Positions 39,862-51,489 of a stretch of DNA of 64,000 bases are shown here, piece by piece. The notes beneath the pieces are model-generated. The model made no database searches, had not been told where the DNA came from, and saw only the letters and a program-made list of their open reading frames with translations. Origin of the DNA: Rhyacophila brunnea (lineage: Eukaryota > Arthropoda > Insecta > Trichoptera > Rhyacophilidae); NCBI GenBank assembly GCA_022495005.1, contig JAGYXB010001072.1, positions 1,116,001-1,180,000 on the forward strand. Direction: 5' to 3'. Positions within the stretch are counted from its first letter, which is position 1. Each line of letters opens with the position of its first letter. The position numbers and the translations under genes were made by a program.

Positions 39862-41847
39862 TCTAATATATAAAAATTAATATTTGTGTGTTTGTTTGTT
39901 CGTATTTAATGCGCAGCCATAACGTTCATCCGATTGCGATAAAACTTTGTAAACTTATTGTTTGCACTTGCGCGAAGAGTATAGGCTATACTAATATATA
40001 AAAATGAATGTCTGTCTGTCTATATGTCTGTCTGTCTGTCTATATGTCTGTCCCGTATGCGTTCCTATACCAGTCATGCGATTGCGATGAAATTTTGGTA
40101 AGTGGTTGTATGCACACCCATAAAGGTTTCTGAATTAGAAAAATCATCATTTTCTTCTTCTTCTATTCTATATTTTTCTATTCGTATGGTTCCTATACCA
40201 TTCATCCGATTGCAATGAAATTTTGGTAAGTGGTTGTATGCACACCCATAAAGGTTTCTGAATTAGAAAAATCATCATTTTCTTCTTCTTCTTCATTCTA
40301 TCATCTTTTATTCATATGGTTCCTATACCATTCATCCGATTGCGATGAAACTTCGCCAGTTGTTGTGTTAACACCCGTAAAGGTTTCTTAATTAGTACAA
40401 CCATCTTCTTCTTCTTCTTCTTCTTCTACTTCATTCTATCTTCTTTTATTCGTATGGTCCCTATACCATTCATCCGATTGCAATGAAACCTTCGTCAGTT
40501 TTTGTGGTAACACCCGCAATGGTTTTTGAATTAGTACAACCATCTTCTTTTTCTTCTTCTTCTTCTATTCTATATTTTTCTATTCGTATGCGTTCCTATT
40601 CCATTCATCCGATTGCAATAAAATTTTCGTCAGTAATTGTGACAACACCCGCGAAGATTTCTGAATTAGTACAACCATCTTCTTCTTCTTCTTCTTCTGC
40701 TTCATTCTATCTTCTTTTATTCGTATGGTCCCTATACCATTCATCCGATTGCGATGAAACCTTCGTCAGTTGTTGTGGTAACACCCGCAATGGTTTTGAA
40801 TTAGTACAACTATCTTCTTCTTCTATTCTATATTCTTCTATTCGTATGCGTTTCTATTCCATTCATCCGATTGCAATAAAAATTTCGTCAGTAATTGTGC
40901 CAACACCCGCGAAGGTTTCTGAATTAGTACAACCATCTTCTTCTTCTATTCTATCTTCTTCTATTCGTATGCGTTCCTATACCATTCCTCCGATTACAAT
41001 GACACTTTGGTGAGTTGTCGTGCGCACGCCTGCGAAGGTTTCTGAATTAGTACAACCATCATCTTATTCTTCTATTCGAATGCGTACCTACACCATTTAT
41101 CCGATTGCAATGAAACTTTGGTGAGTTGTCGTGCGCATGCCCACGAAGATTTCTGAATTAGAAAATCATCTTCTACTTCTATTCGTATGCGTTCCTATAC
41201 CATTCATCCGATTGCAATGACATTTTGATCAAGTGTTGTGCCCTTGCCCGCAAAGGTTTCTGAATTAGTACAATCATCTTTTTCTTCTTCTATTTGTATG
41301 CGTTCTTATGCCATTCATCCGATTGTGATGAAATTTTGACCAGTTGTTGTGCGCACGCCCGCAAAGGTTTCTGAATTAGTACAACCATATTTTTCTTCTT
41401 CTATTTGTATGCGTTCTTATGCCATTCATCCGATTGTGATGAAATTTTGACCAGTTGTTGTGCGCACGCCCGCAAAGGTTTTTGAATTAGTACAACCATC
41501 TTCTTCTTCTTCTATTCGTATGCGTTCCTATACCATTTATCCGATTGCAATGAAACTTTGGTGAGTTGTCATGTTTGTTGTTATGTTGTTTGTTTGTTCC
41601 ATCTAATTTTGTTTTTTTTTTTACAACATATTAATAACATTAATAACGTTTTCATATTTTGGATTCGATTTTAATTTAGTGTTCTTATGTTTGACCTTTA
41701 CTCCTATTAGAATTATTTTCATATTGCTATATTGTATTACACAGATATTTTAATATTAAAAAAATAATTACCTTTTATTATTTTTCAAATATCTAAGATA
41801 AATATAGCCACGAAGCGACCCAGTGCGAAGCCGGGTACTTCAGCTAG
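39862..41847 (+). mobile_element. Non-autonomous Helitron
   Basis: The left end reads A|TCTAATATATAAAAATT and the right end GCGAAGCCGGGTACTTCAG followed by CTAG|T. A TC start, a short hairpin (GAAG...CTTC) just before a CTRR end, insertion between A and T, and no target duplication are Helitron hallmarks; this start is the one common in Lepidoptera. A second start-like word, CTATACTAATATATAAAAAT, at about 39986 suggests one Helitron start nested behind another. There is no Rep/helicase gene. The interior is dominated by a minisatellite. Confidence 0.8.
40060..41575 (+). repeat. Minisatellite of about 13 copies inside the Helitron
   Basis: The unit (about 108-138 bp) contains CGTATGCGTTCCTATACCAT, TCATCCGATTGCAATGAAA, GTTGTGCGCACGCCCGCAAA, GGTTTCTGAATTAGTACAAC and a (TTC)n tract. 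Units start near 40064, 40198, 40328, 40466, 40600, 40737, 40858, 40982, 41093, 41200, 41310, 41420 and 41534. The variable (TTC)n length explains much of the change in period. The copy at 41310 is nearly identical to that at 41420, a sign of recent local duplication. Long open frames across it are by-products of the repeat. Confidence 0.9.
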
Positions 41848-43252
41848 TATTATATAAAATCTGTTAAGTATTTTGAAAAAGGCTGTATGCAATGAAAGGT
41901 CGTGGACAGATGATGTGTTTTATAGAGCAGGGGTGGTTAGCTTGTTTGTTGTTGTGAACGCCTTTCAAATTCGTAAAAAAATAGCAAAATCATAATTATT
42001 ATTTTTATATGGGTTTTCATTATTATCTATGTCTGCCTTTGTAAAAAGGGCAAATTTTTAATCAGCGTTAATCTACGTACGTCGATTTTATTGTCACCTA
42101 CATTAATTTAAAATAAAAGAAAATAAATATTTTTTTTGGGATATTTATAAAGAATGTGAGAGAGGGAAAAATATGAAAATGTCATTGTCCTAAGATTGTG
42201 ATAAGCATGTCCGTAAAAATGTATAAGTACATGTAGGTATGCAGTTGGCCGTATCACAATAATTTACCGTGAACTGTTGTATCGGAAACCGATGGCCGTA
42301 TATCATTGAGATAAAATTCATGCCTAAATAAAACACGTCAAAATGCGTAATAAAAACTACCAACATACAAAAAATAGATTGGTACGTAAATTAGATATTA
42401 ATAAAATGATATCGTATATATTTACATAAAATTCTGAATGATTTAAGAGTAGGTTAGTAAGTATGTGCTCGTAAGTATCAAGCCGAACCTATCAAATACC
42501 TGATAATAATCAAATATTTGATACCAATAAATATCAAATTCCTCAAGGCGCACTGATAATGTGTATTTTTTGATCTCATTGCTATAAGGCCATCTATTTC
42601 CGGTACGAGAAGTATTGTAACAATTTTATTATTATGATCTACATATTATAAGGCAAAAAAATACGAACTAAAATGTCTCTCATAGTTAAAACGGCCGTCG
42701 GATCTCAATTTATTATCGATGTAATCAGAATTACTGTAGTAAATTTTACTATTTACGAAAATGCGAGAAGAATATCGAATATATTGTAAAACTCATTGAA
42801 TTTCGTTATAAATATGATTATAAAAACAGATTCATCACGTTTGGCAGGTGCCGAAAGAAGTTTTTTTTTTTTTTTTAAATAAAAAAGCAATAAAATAACC
42901 AATAGCTCAAATCGGCTACCTGCAAAAAAAAAACACGTCATTCAGAAGGTGTATTAATAATTATTAAGTTTAGAAACGGCAGCCTTGAGGCGAATAATCG
43001 CGCGTAAATTTAGTTGTAAGGGCACCCATCTTGGTAAATAAGATAGGTAATAAATACTTAGAAATGGCACCGGGGACATAATTATACGGCAGGCCGCTGG
43101 TTTGGGTCAGCGCAGTCACGTTTGCTTTGCCATCTGAGGTCATCTGCGTCCATCATCAAGCGAGACGTACCCCAAGCATCGTCATTGGATATGAATATGG
43201 TGTTTAAAAATGGTAATTTAGATTTTAGAAGGTGAACATATTATCTTCTGTA
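41848..43252. other. Gene-free stretch
   Basis: AT-rich except for 43000-43190, where composition rises (GAATAATCGCGCGTAAATTT; GAGGTCATCTGCGTCC). No ORF, exon or element ends identified. Confidence 0.35.
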
Positions 43253-43630
43253 CAGACCCGCCTCTTTCATACGTGCAAAATGTGCATTGCACAAAGTGGC
43301 CATTTTTTTTTATTTAAAACTTTCAAAGTTTAATAACAGCTACGTTTAATAACGATAATCCTCTTAACAGATATAAACAATAATTTTCATAATACTATTA
43401 TAGAAAGGAATGTATTATGAAGGTATATCGACTGAGCTCATTTACAATATTGCCCTATACAACACATGTGTATTTAAAGTTGGAAGTGCACTTCACAATA
43501 CTTTAGGCGCAGGGATATGTTATACGTATCTAGAGAAATATCTTTGTTACAATTTAGTGTTTTTATTTGGATTAAGGGGGTGGCTTTTTGGCTCTGTAAA
43601 GGGGCAGCTAAGTCCCTAGGGGCAGGTCTG
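43253..43630. mobile_element. hAT-type MITE with 8-bp target duplication
   Basis: Left end CAGACCCGCCTC and right end GGGGCAGGTCTG are inverted copies (CAGACCYGCC). The flanks are CTTCTGTA (43245-43252) and CTTCTGTT (43631-43638), a 7-of-8 match and so an 8-bp target-site duplication as made by hAT transposases. The body of 378 bp has no transposase. The 69-codon frame within it is not meaningful. Confidence 0.8.
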
Positions 43631-46600
43631 CTTCTGTTTATAATTTGATTGTTTATTTAAAAAAAATCAATACGTAATCACAGAAAGTCACACAGTTTTG
43701 TTAGTACGTTTTAGTAATATTTGCCAATGTCAATTAGATGCTAACTACTTTGTATGAAGTTTAGTATGAAGTATAGAAAATTAAAATAAAATACACATTA
43801 CGATTTTTTAATCACCGTAGGTATGCCTACTAAGTACGAGTTTAAAAAAAAATATATGTGTGCGCAAACATTTGATTAATATCAATGTTATTTTTATAAA
43901 ACACAAATCTTCCAAAACTTAAAATGGAGCTGCTAATTTATTTTTATTAATTCTATGTGGAAAATAATCAGATCAGTACATTTAAGGAGACTCAAAAGAG
44001 GATTGAGTTTTGGACAACTTCCTATGTACAATTTACTAATTTAGCGGAGTCAATTCTATTGGTACCTTTTCAAACCCCCCCCCCCAGCAACTATTCGGAG
44101 ATATTAATCCTTCACCTCTAGAAAAGACACAATAATTGTACGTTTTAATGGAAATACGCAGACATTACCTTATTTCTGTTAATTTAGGGATATTTAATAC
44201 ACAGTACGATATACAAATACACAAACAGTGATCACTAACCATTATTAAAATATTAAATTTATTGGTGTGTGTAGTTAATAGGAATAACAATCGAAGTGGG
44301 CGTACGAAAGCTCAACGCATATGGAGATTTTAATAATGCAGATGAAGCGAAAAAATAAATTGCGCGGTCAGATGTCGCGGCGGTCGCTTTCCTGTGACGT
44401 CATGACACGTGACGCGTGACGTGTGACGGCATGGCGGGAAACATAAAGGGACCAACGACAGCGAAGCTTATTTACGGTTTTATTGTGAGGAGACATCTGC
44501 GCGCGCAGGCCTTCCTAATGAAAAAATTGTAGACAAAACGGGAAATCCGCATTTAAATTAGATCAACACGTAGAATGTAGATTATAGAGATGAGCTTCAA
44601 TGAAACGCACTATTAAATTCATTTTTAGTTTGTTTTGAATGCAATCGTTCTCAACAAAATATCCGAAGAAGGGACACAAAAATAAGGGAAGTGGGCTACC
44701 TTTTAGGTGTTATCAATTCTAGAGTGTTAAAAAATGTGGGATAAACTTAAAACAAATGTTAAATAATATGTTATTTTAAATATTTACGTCTGTATTATTA
44801 TATTTATTAAAGTTTGCCACGTAAACTTAGCATTTCTTGCACTTTATGGCCTGCCCGTCATTAAGTCATAAACCAAAACAGGCTACAACGACTGGCATTC
44901 AAATATCAACATTATTGACCTATTTAGTGGTTAAAGCGAAGTAAAACCATTATAATGATAGACCAACAAACACGAAAAGAAGAATAAAATGTATGTTATA
45001 AATATAAGAAAAGACATCGTCGTTTTCGTGTTTCTCATTGTTGAGGATCGCGACTCCTTTCAAATGTACCCCGTATAGATGATGGTATTGAGAGATAAGA
45101 CACTGCATAGTAAAAAAATGCCTGATTATAATTTCAGAAAATTATTATCAGTTATCTACCAAGTCATAAAATTACCGTAGCCTGCAGGGTTAAAACGGTA
45201 TGCTCTTGATCGTCGATGACAGGGGTAAATCAGATTCTGACATGGATAATCCAATGGCTAACAAAGAATCCTGGGAAAAAGGCAAAGATAAATACATATT
45301 GTGGAGATTAATATGTTACGCTTTGAAGCGAAAGGGTAACAATCTACGCAGAAAGTTAGTAACAATAACCTTGTACCTATATTTTTTGAAATTGTAAACA
45401 AAAAAAGAAATAATATAGAATCATATTTTACGAGGAAACTCTACTTACTAAATTCCTGATAATGTTGATAGATGATAGAGACATTTTGTAACACATTTGC
45501 AAAATAATTTTAAACTTACTTTTTTTATGAGTAAGGCATAAAGTCCACTAAAGCGGACTTGCGGGGCGCTCGCGCATATTCTATGTAAATCATCGAAAAT
45601 ACAACGTAATCAAATACGCCAGCGCATACTGGATTTGACGACGCATTGTGCCCGCGTGCCCCATGATTCATCGTTTCTTGGCTTCTCAGCGATACGAATT
45701 AACGAAAATACAACGTAGTCCATTCATTGAACACAGCAAGCAAAATCACGCTCCTTGAAGCGTCGTCGATAGACGGGCGAGAAGCCTTTATTTAATAACA
45801 GTGAACCCATTGTTTAGTTTGCTGCGTGTCCAATATTTCGCTGGTAGAATGATGTCATCGTGAATATTAATTACAAGCTCCGAGAAATAATATAATATTT
45901 TTATTGCTTTGTTATGAGAGACGCTGAAATAATAATTATTTTGTGCTTCTTGGGCCCCTTATTACATAGGTGAAGGGTAATGAGCGGGTGGGAGGGGGCC
46001 TACTCAGTAGTGTGCGCACCGAGCGCTTTTTTGGTGGGCTTTATGCCTAAATGTTATTTCGTGTAAAACTTCATGTCCAGTCATAAAATATTATGTATCT
46101 ACACTATCTATCATGCAAAATACAGAATTTCGGAAAGCCGCAAAAAACATACATATAAGAAAAAATGTTAATGTTAATAAAAAACATTCTAAACATTTGT
46201 CAACAAATGACTACCGTCTTTCTAATTTAAATATAAGATTATTGAATTTGGTTTATAGATAGCGCTAGGATTGCTTAAAAAAATTCCCTGTGACGTCATT
46301 AAATCGTGTGTATATTCATCCAGTTTTAAATACATATATACATTTTAAATTACAATTTATTAGTGGCGTTCGGGCAGTTAAAGAAGCTTTTCAGATATTT
46401 TACGTCAGGGGCAATTATTACGTGATCGTAAAATAGGAAATCAACAATTTAAATGGTGATCAAAGTCAAGAGAGTTGTAATATAAATTTCACATGTTAAT
46501 AATCATTGTTTATCAATGCGGCAACAGGTTGTTTTTAACCTTTATCTTACTGCCATTTTAATATACGTGGCGGAATTAATATGCCAATGATATATGATAA

Positions 46601-46974
46601 TATATGGTTGCCAACGTCTATTGATGCTGTCAAAAATAACGGAAAATTTGACGCTTGATTGATTTTTCATAATTGTTGTTTTCTTGTAACTAATTTAATA
46701 TTGAGTATGGGTATTATAAAAAAATAATTAATCATATGTGGTCAAATAGTAATACGCCAATAAAAAATACACTGACTCCATTTAAACAAATATAAAATCT
46801 ACACGAAACAAGTGGAGATATTATATGGGTTGGGGTGAAAAAATAATGGGTATGTAAGTGTGTTGCCTTCTGTGTGTGGTGGCGAAATATGTGATAAACT
46901 TAAACATTTTGGTAAAGAATAATTTATGTAATTTTCAATATCGACGTGTGATTCTGTCAATAATGACGACCAAC
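43631..46974. other. Gene-free stretch with scattered CpG-rich patches
   Basis: Besides the 44.4-kb island, a ten-C run lies at about 44078-44091. A GC-richer patch at 45540-45800 contains the direct repeat GAAAATACAACGTA (45595 and 45704) and is probably an old insertion. No splice-bounded exon found on either strand. Confidence 0.35.
44360..44530. promoter_or_regulatory. CpG-rich island with clustered TGACG sites
   Basis: 44394-44429 holds a perfect CRE (TGACGTCA) and three further TGACG half-sites in 36 bp (GTGACGCGTGACGTGTGACG), plus CACGTGAC. It is flanked by GCGGCGGTCGC, a GGCGGGAAAC word (E2F-like) and CATCTGCGCGCGCAGG. Such clusters are typical bZIP (CREB/ATF) targets and CpG promoters. 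No first exon is evident. Confidence 0.35.
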
Positions 46975-47250
46975 GCATATATTCCATATACAAGGTTGCT
47001 ATCGGCGGCTATCGAAGGTAGTTTATCATATGTATGTATTGAGGTGGTTAATTGTTAGAATAATTTAACTGTCTGAACTGTCAAAAAGTGCTCTGTTTTA
47101 ACAGCACCTCTATTGGCTGTGTTAAATTTTAGAGCAAGATAGACAGTTTTGACGGCTAACTTATTGTAACAATTATAATACCTCAATACATAAATATGAT
47201 AAACTACGCTCGATAGCCGCCAATAGCAGCCTTGTGTATAGAATAGATGC
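46975..47250. repeat. Foldback (long inverted-repeat) element
   Basis: The left arm (CAAGGTTGCTATCGGCGGCT, then TAGTTTATCATATGTATGTA, TTGAGG) is inverted in the right arm (CAAGGCTGCTATTGGCGGCT, then TAGTTTATCATATTTATGTA, TTGAGG). Each arm is about 110 bp with roughly 80% identity, and the centre also pairs in part (GTGCT...AGCAC). The RNA or single strand would form a long hairpin. Non-coding. A partial relative lies at 32321-32490. Confidence 0.8.
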
Positions 47251-47318
47251 GGAGCTATGTAATTTAAATCAAAATAGTAACATACATTTATTTTGAAAAA
47301 ATCTGTGAATAAAAATAC

Positions 47319-47396
47319 GATGCTCAGCGGGACTCGAACCCGCATCCATTAAATTAGTGCAAATGTGCTAAGTATACCGATTGAACGATGAGCATC
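47319..47396 (-). tRNA. tRNA-like sequence, probably a pseudogene or repeat head
   Basis: Minus strand 78 nt. The ends GATGCTCA and TGAGCATC pair over 8 bp, and the T arm is perfect (GCGGG-TTCGAGT-CCCGC, containing the B box GGTTCGAGTCC). The D arm does not form a proper stem, and the central part (TTAG...CTAA) gives an over-sized anticodon loop. I therefore do not assign an amino acid. There is no CCA (not expected in eukaryotes) and no clear T run downstream. Confidence 0.4.
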
Positions 47397-48580
47397 ATAA
47401 TCCAAATACAATGAAATATAAAAAAAATATTTATTAACATCTTTAAGATCGTTCAAAATTTAGTTTTGACGTCTCTGTACCTATATGTTAATATACTTTT
47501 TGGTTTTTTATAGGTTTGATAAAAACAATAAATACTATACACGTGTATTTTTTACAACGTTTTTATTAGGTCGTATTCTTATTTGTCCCGTACAAATCTT
47601 GCAATCGATTTTTAACTAACTTCCCGACTAGCTAGACATTTGAAACTTTTAGAATATATCAGGACACGATGCCAATGCATTTTTTTAATACTTTTAGCCA
47701 TCTTTAAGTAGAATTGAATTCATTTTCAGTTAATTCTGTTTTGCATGAAATGTTATTTCGACACCATTATCGGTTGCCAGGGGTCTGGGGTCCTAGCAAC
47801 TAAATTATTAATATATACGTGCGTTACTATGGAAATCAATATGAATGTCCAAATGTACAATTTTTTTTAATCGTTTAAGCTAGTCAAGTCAAGTTTATAT
47901 GATTCAACAGAAAATTTAAACACTTTGTATATAAAAAGTTCTTTTTATCTTGTAATTATTTAATATTATGTATGTTTCTGAAACTTTTAAAGTTATGAAT
48001 TTTTATTAAAGAATGTTACATTCTTAAATCTAGTATATATTTCAGTTACGAAGTCAAGAAAATAAATCTAAAAAATTAAAATAAATTTTGGAAGTAGGGC
48101 GCGGAAGCAAAACGTAACGTAAAACGTTAGCAACGTATTAATGTGTTTGCTTTAAAATTAAACATTGTTCCCGTCTATCAATTCGGTCGGTTATAATATT
48201 CAAAATGCCAACTACACGTATACGTCACAACATAGAATAACAGTAGAACGAAATTATTGACAATGAGGGATAATACTGTCAAACCAAATATTAACGCCGG
48301 GCTGTCAATTTTGATTTAGTGCCGTTCCTCTCAGCGCTAATGAGAGAGGCACCAGGCAGCAGAGGTCTTGTGTGTCCGCGCCATCAGGTTTTCATCCCAT
48401 TTTAGGAGTTCTTCGATGACAATCGGACATCTGTTGTGGCGGGAGTATGAAGGGAGCTGGTCGCTATCGATTTATTGACATCCGAGCCGCGATGCCACGG
48501 TGCAAGTGGATTGAAGCAACTTTACAATAATTGAGTTCACATATACATTCTTATTTGCACCTTGCATTCTATCATTGCAA
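47397..48580. other. Gene-free stretch ending in a motif-dense island
   Basis: AT-rich to about 48280. The interval 48310-48505 is GC-richer and holds a small palindrome (CCTCTC...GAGAGG), GACATCTGTTGTGGCGGG (E-box and Runx-like words side by side) and TATCGATTTATTG. This could be regulatory DNA, by composition and motif density only. Confidence 0.3.
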
Positions 48581-48734
48581 TAAAATTTTACAAGAACTAT
48601 AGACGAAGTTGCTGAAGAAAACCATCTTTAATTAAGATGGAACCCAAAAATATGAAATTCAAGCTGAAAAAAGAATCAAATGCTAATGATATTAATACTA
48701 TCGAGCGAAGGTACTTGATGGAATTTGAATTTAT

Positions 48735-49063
48735 ATTCTAATGGATTGAAGTTTTGTACTATTTCATTTGAGTCGTTTTTTGCGACCCGGATTTTGCCGT
48801 TCAGCATCTTCAGGCACTATGTACATTCATCAAAAGGACTCAACGAATACAATTAACTCTAACTTATATAACAAATCAATACAATAAAGTAGGTAAAAGT
48901 TTTATCACCTAGGATATTAAGTCAATAAAAAATATATAACAAACAAATTATGAATAGTTGAAGTGTTTGTAAAAAACCCCCTACCTTATCAATACTCAAT
49001 TATCAATAATCAAAAAACGACTGAAATGGGATAGAACAAAACTTAAATCCATTAGAATTCAAA
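48735..49063 (-). mobile_element. Inverted-repeat element with hammerhead-like core, copy 1
   Basis: Left end TTCTAATGGATTGAAGTTTT continues as GTACTATTTCATTTGAGTCG. The right end (49012-49063) is its inverted copy with several changes. The inner part shares long stretches with copies 2 and 3 (ACTATTCATAATTTGTTTG, TTTATTGTATTGATTTG, read on the minus strand). The hammerhead-like core lies next to the left end on the minus strand. Upstream DNA (TAATACTATCGAGCGA... TACTTGATGGAATTTGAATT) also matches the upstream DNA of copy 2, so the repeat unit extends outside the inverted ends. Confidence 0.75.
48782..48817 (-). ncRNA. Hammerhead-ribozyme-like core, copy 1
   Basis: Minus strand order: GTGC, CTGAAGA (the CUGANGA core), a short stem II region TGCTGAACGGC, AAAA in place of GAAA, then TCCGGGTC with a GTC cleavage-type triplet, then GCA that pairs with TGC upstream (stem I). 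The GAAA position is mutated, so this copy is probably inactive. Confidence 0.4.
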
Positions 49064-49079
49064 TAATAATGATTAAAAA

Positions 49080-49560
49080 ATAAGCTAATTTCTAACCATT
49101 TTGCGGTGGTGATTTATTTGATGCAAAAATCACAATCGTGTTTTGAGATTAATTCGCATATTCAAGGTCGTGCTGAGACATAACACACCTGACATTTGCG
49201 ATACAAACATAAAAGATGATTAATTAATGAATTATCATTATTCAATTGAACAATCACGTAACTTACTTATTTTGAAATAGATAGATAATCAATCGGAGCG
49301 TTGCACTAGAAATTTACAAGAATTGAAGACAAAGTCGTTGAAAAAAAAAGTTTACCCAAATTTTATATGAAATCGAAGCTGAAAATACGCTACGACTAAA
49401 TCAGTTACACATTATTTCAAATTGCAGATTAAATTATAACAAATATCACACTCGTATTTTGAGATTTAATTTGCATATTGCCAAGGCCACAATAATAAAT
49501 AAAATGCATTGTATTAGTGATACAAGCATAAGTTTTTATATAGGTACCTAACAAATCTTA
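49080..49560 (+). repeat. Degenerate direct duplication next to copy 1
   Basis: 49119-49218 (ATCACAATCGTGTTTTGAG, ATTCGCATATT, GATACAAACATAA) recurs at 49440-49540 (ATCACACTCGTATTTTGAG, AATTTGCATATT, GATACAAGCATAA). The block at 49305-49395 (TTTACAAGAATTGAAGAC, ATGAAATCGAAGCTGAAAA) recurs from 48590-48680 (TTTACAAGAACTATAGAC, ATGAAATTCAAGCTGAAAA). Copy 1 is therefore embedded in old tandem duplications of a larger element. Confidence 0.6.
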
Positions 49561-51489
49561 ATAATAAAACTTCAAATAAATTATACTTAAAGATCTAATT
49601 TTGTTTAAAAAAACATGTAAGTACCAAAGTATGATAAGTTAACCTTCAACGTCTGAAGTGTATATGGTAGGAATAATGAATGGGATGTTTTTAGTTTATT
49701 TTGTGTTCAAGTATTTCGTCATGTGTAGGTATACGTAACTATCGATCGAACAAATCAATATATAGGTACTAGGCGATACACGAACAGCCAAGCAGGTATT
49801 TTAAGTCATCTATTGAAATGAATATTGTCTTTTTTGGATAACGGTCAATGATTTCATACTATGACTATATTTGTATAGTTAATAAACAAATCATTGATTG
49901 AGTAATTTAAAAGTTACATCAATTCATACACAAAGTGTATACGTAAAGGCGCATAATTATTTGTTTCCAGACGGGAACAAAATAAAATAAGAAACTAAGA
50001 GTTATTACCTAATTATTGAATAAAAAAACAGACAATTATAATTATGAATTGTCTAAATCAGACAATAATTTAATTTGATTTTGATTATTCATATTAAATT
50101 TGTTGCTGTTATGAACGTTTTTACGGGTAGGCTTGTTATTTTTATTTAAAAAAAAAATACAATACGATAGATCTATGCCAGTTTTACATACCAACATACC
50201 TGTAACTGTTGTTGATGTTGATCATTCTACCATCCTCTCTACCCATATCCTCAGAGCAAACATTATTCATGAGTGAAAACGCGTTTTCGTGATTGAGACC
50301 GATAATAAAAATGCATACAATTCATGTGATATGATGTCACGCCATCAGCTATAAAAGGATAAAATTTAGCATTATGCATTTTTAATATGCATGACACCGA
50401 TATCGGTTTAAAAAAATACAATATATGGCGCTTTAGGGCATATAGATAAGAAAACGATAGATAAGAAAACGTAGGTACCTACTATAACATTATACATTGG
50501 GACAAACTGACCGTCAAACCGGGACAATCCCGGAAAAATCGTGATGGTAATACCTATTGGTAATCCTATGTATGGGTACTTATATAACACGGCCGTCCTG
50601 TATATTATAAGAAACAGCATGATAGTTATATCGGAAATAGGTAATTTCAACGCAAGGTAACATGCGAAAACATAATATTACCAGACAATAATGTGCCGAC
50701 TACCTACCTACATATCGACAATCGGAATCGAAGATTTTCATCATCAAACTAGTATAAACTATTATAAAATATGTCCCATTTCGTGTCTTTGACGCGTTAG
50801 GAACGTGGTGCTGGCGTAGACTGTTGAAGATATTATGAATGGAGTAGAAAAATCGCACCGTGAGTGTAAAACCAAGTCATGTTGGGTTTGAAGTCTTCGT
50901 TTTGTTAGGAAAAAAAGAGTTTCTAAAAAATACCATAATATTTGGTTTATATTATCTACATTATATTGCATGTTCTTTCAGTTACTTCATTTTTACATTA
51001 TCAGGTTTACGACTTTTGCAGTTGTTTTGCATTTAATCTCCAAATCGAAAAATTTGCAGATGCCTTGGTTTTACACTCACTGTGCGAAATAATCATACGA
51101 TACCTACTTCAGGAACTGACCATCAGTAAAAATGTTTTCTTTCTGTCTGTGACGTATTGTAAAGTTCTTCGGGCACACTGGGGACATTTGTCAATACTAT
51201 TAAATATAATGATAAAACGAACTTTTTTTATTATAAAAGTATCTAGGTATACAAAATAATAACAAAATTTTATTGTTTTAAATATATTAATTTACATCGA
51301 TTGGTTTAGTTTGTGCAAGTAAGTAAAATAAGATAGTATTTTGTTTTGTTTGACGTACTATAATGTAAATAACATTAATAAACATGTATAAATAATCTTA
51401 CAAGTAAAAGTTTCACATATGTACGCGTGTGTCGTTAGAGTGAAAATAAAAATAAGAACAAAACTTTTAAATTAATTATTATTCTGTGG

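Noticed and set aside
40483..41013. 176-codon open frame rich in Ser and Ile/Arg repeats
   Set aside because: It runs through four units of the Helitron minisatellite; openness comes from the repeat lacking stops in one frame, not from coding selection.
45200..45397. 65-codon frame starting MLLIVDDRGKSDSD
   Set aside because: Looks protein-like at first, but no splice sites, no homologous pattern I can name and no neighbouring exon.
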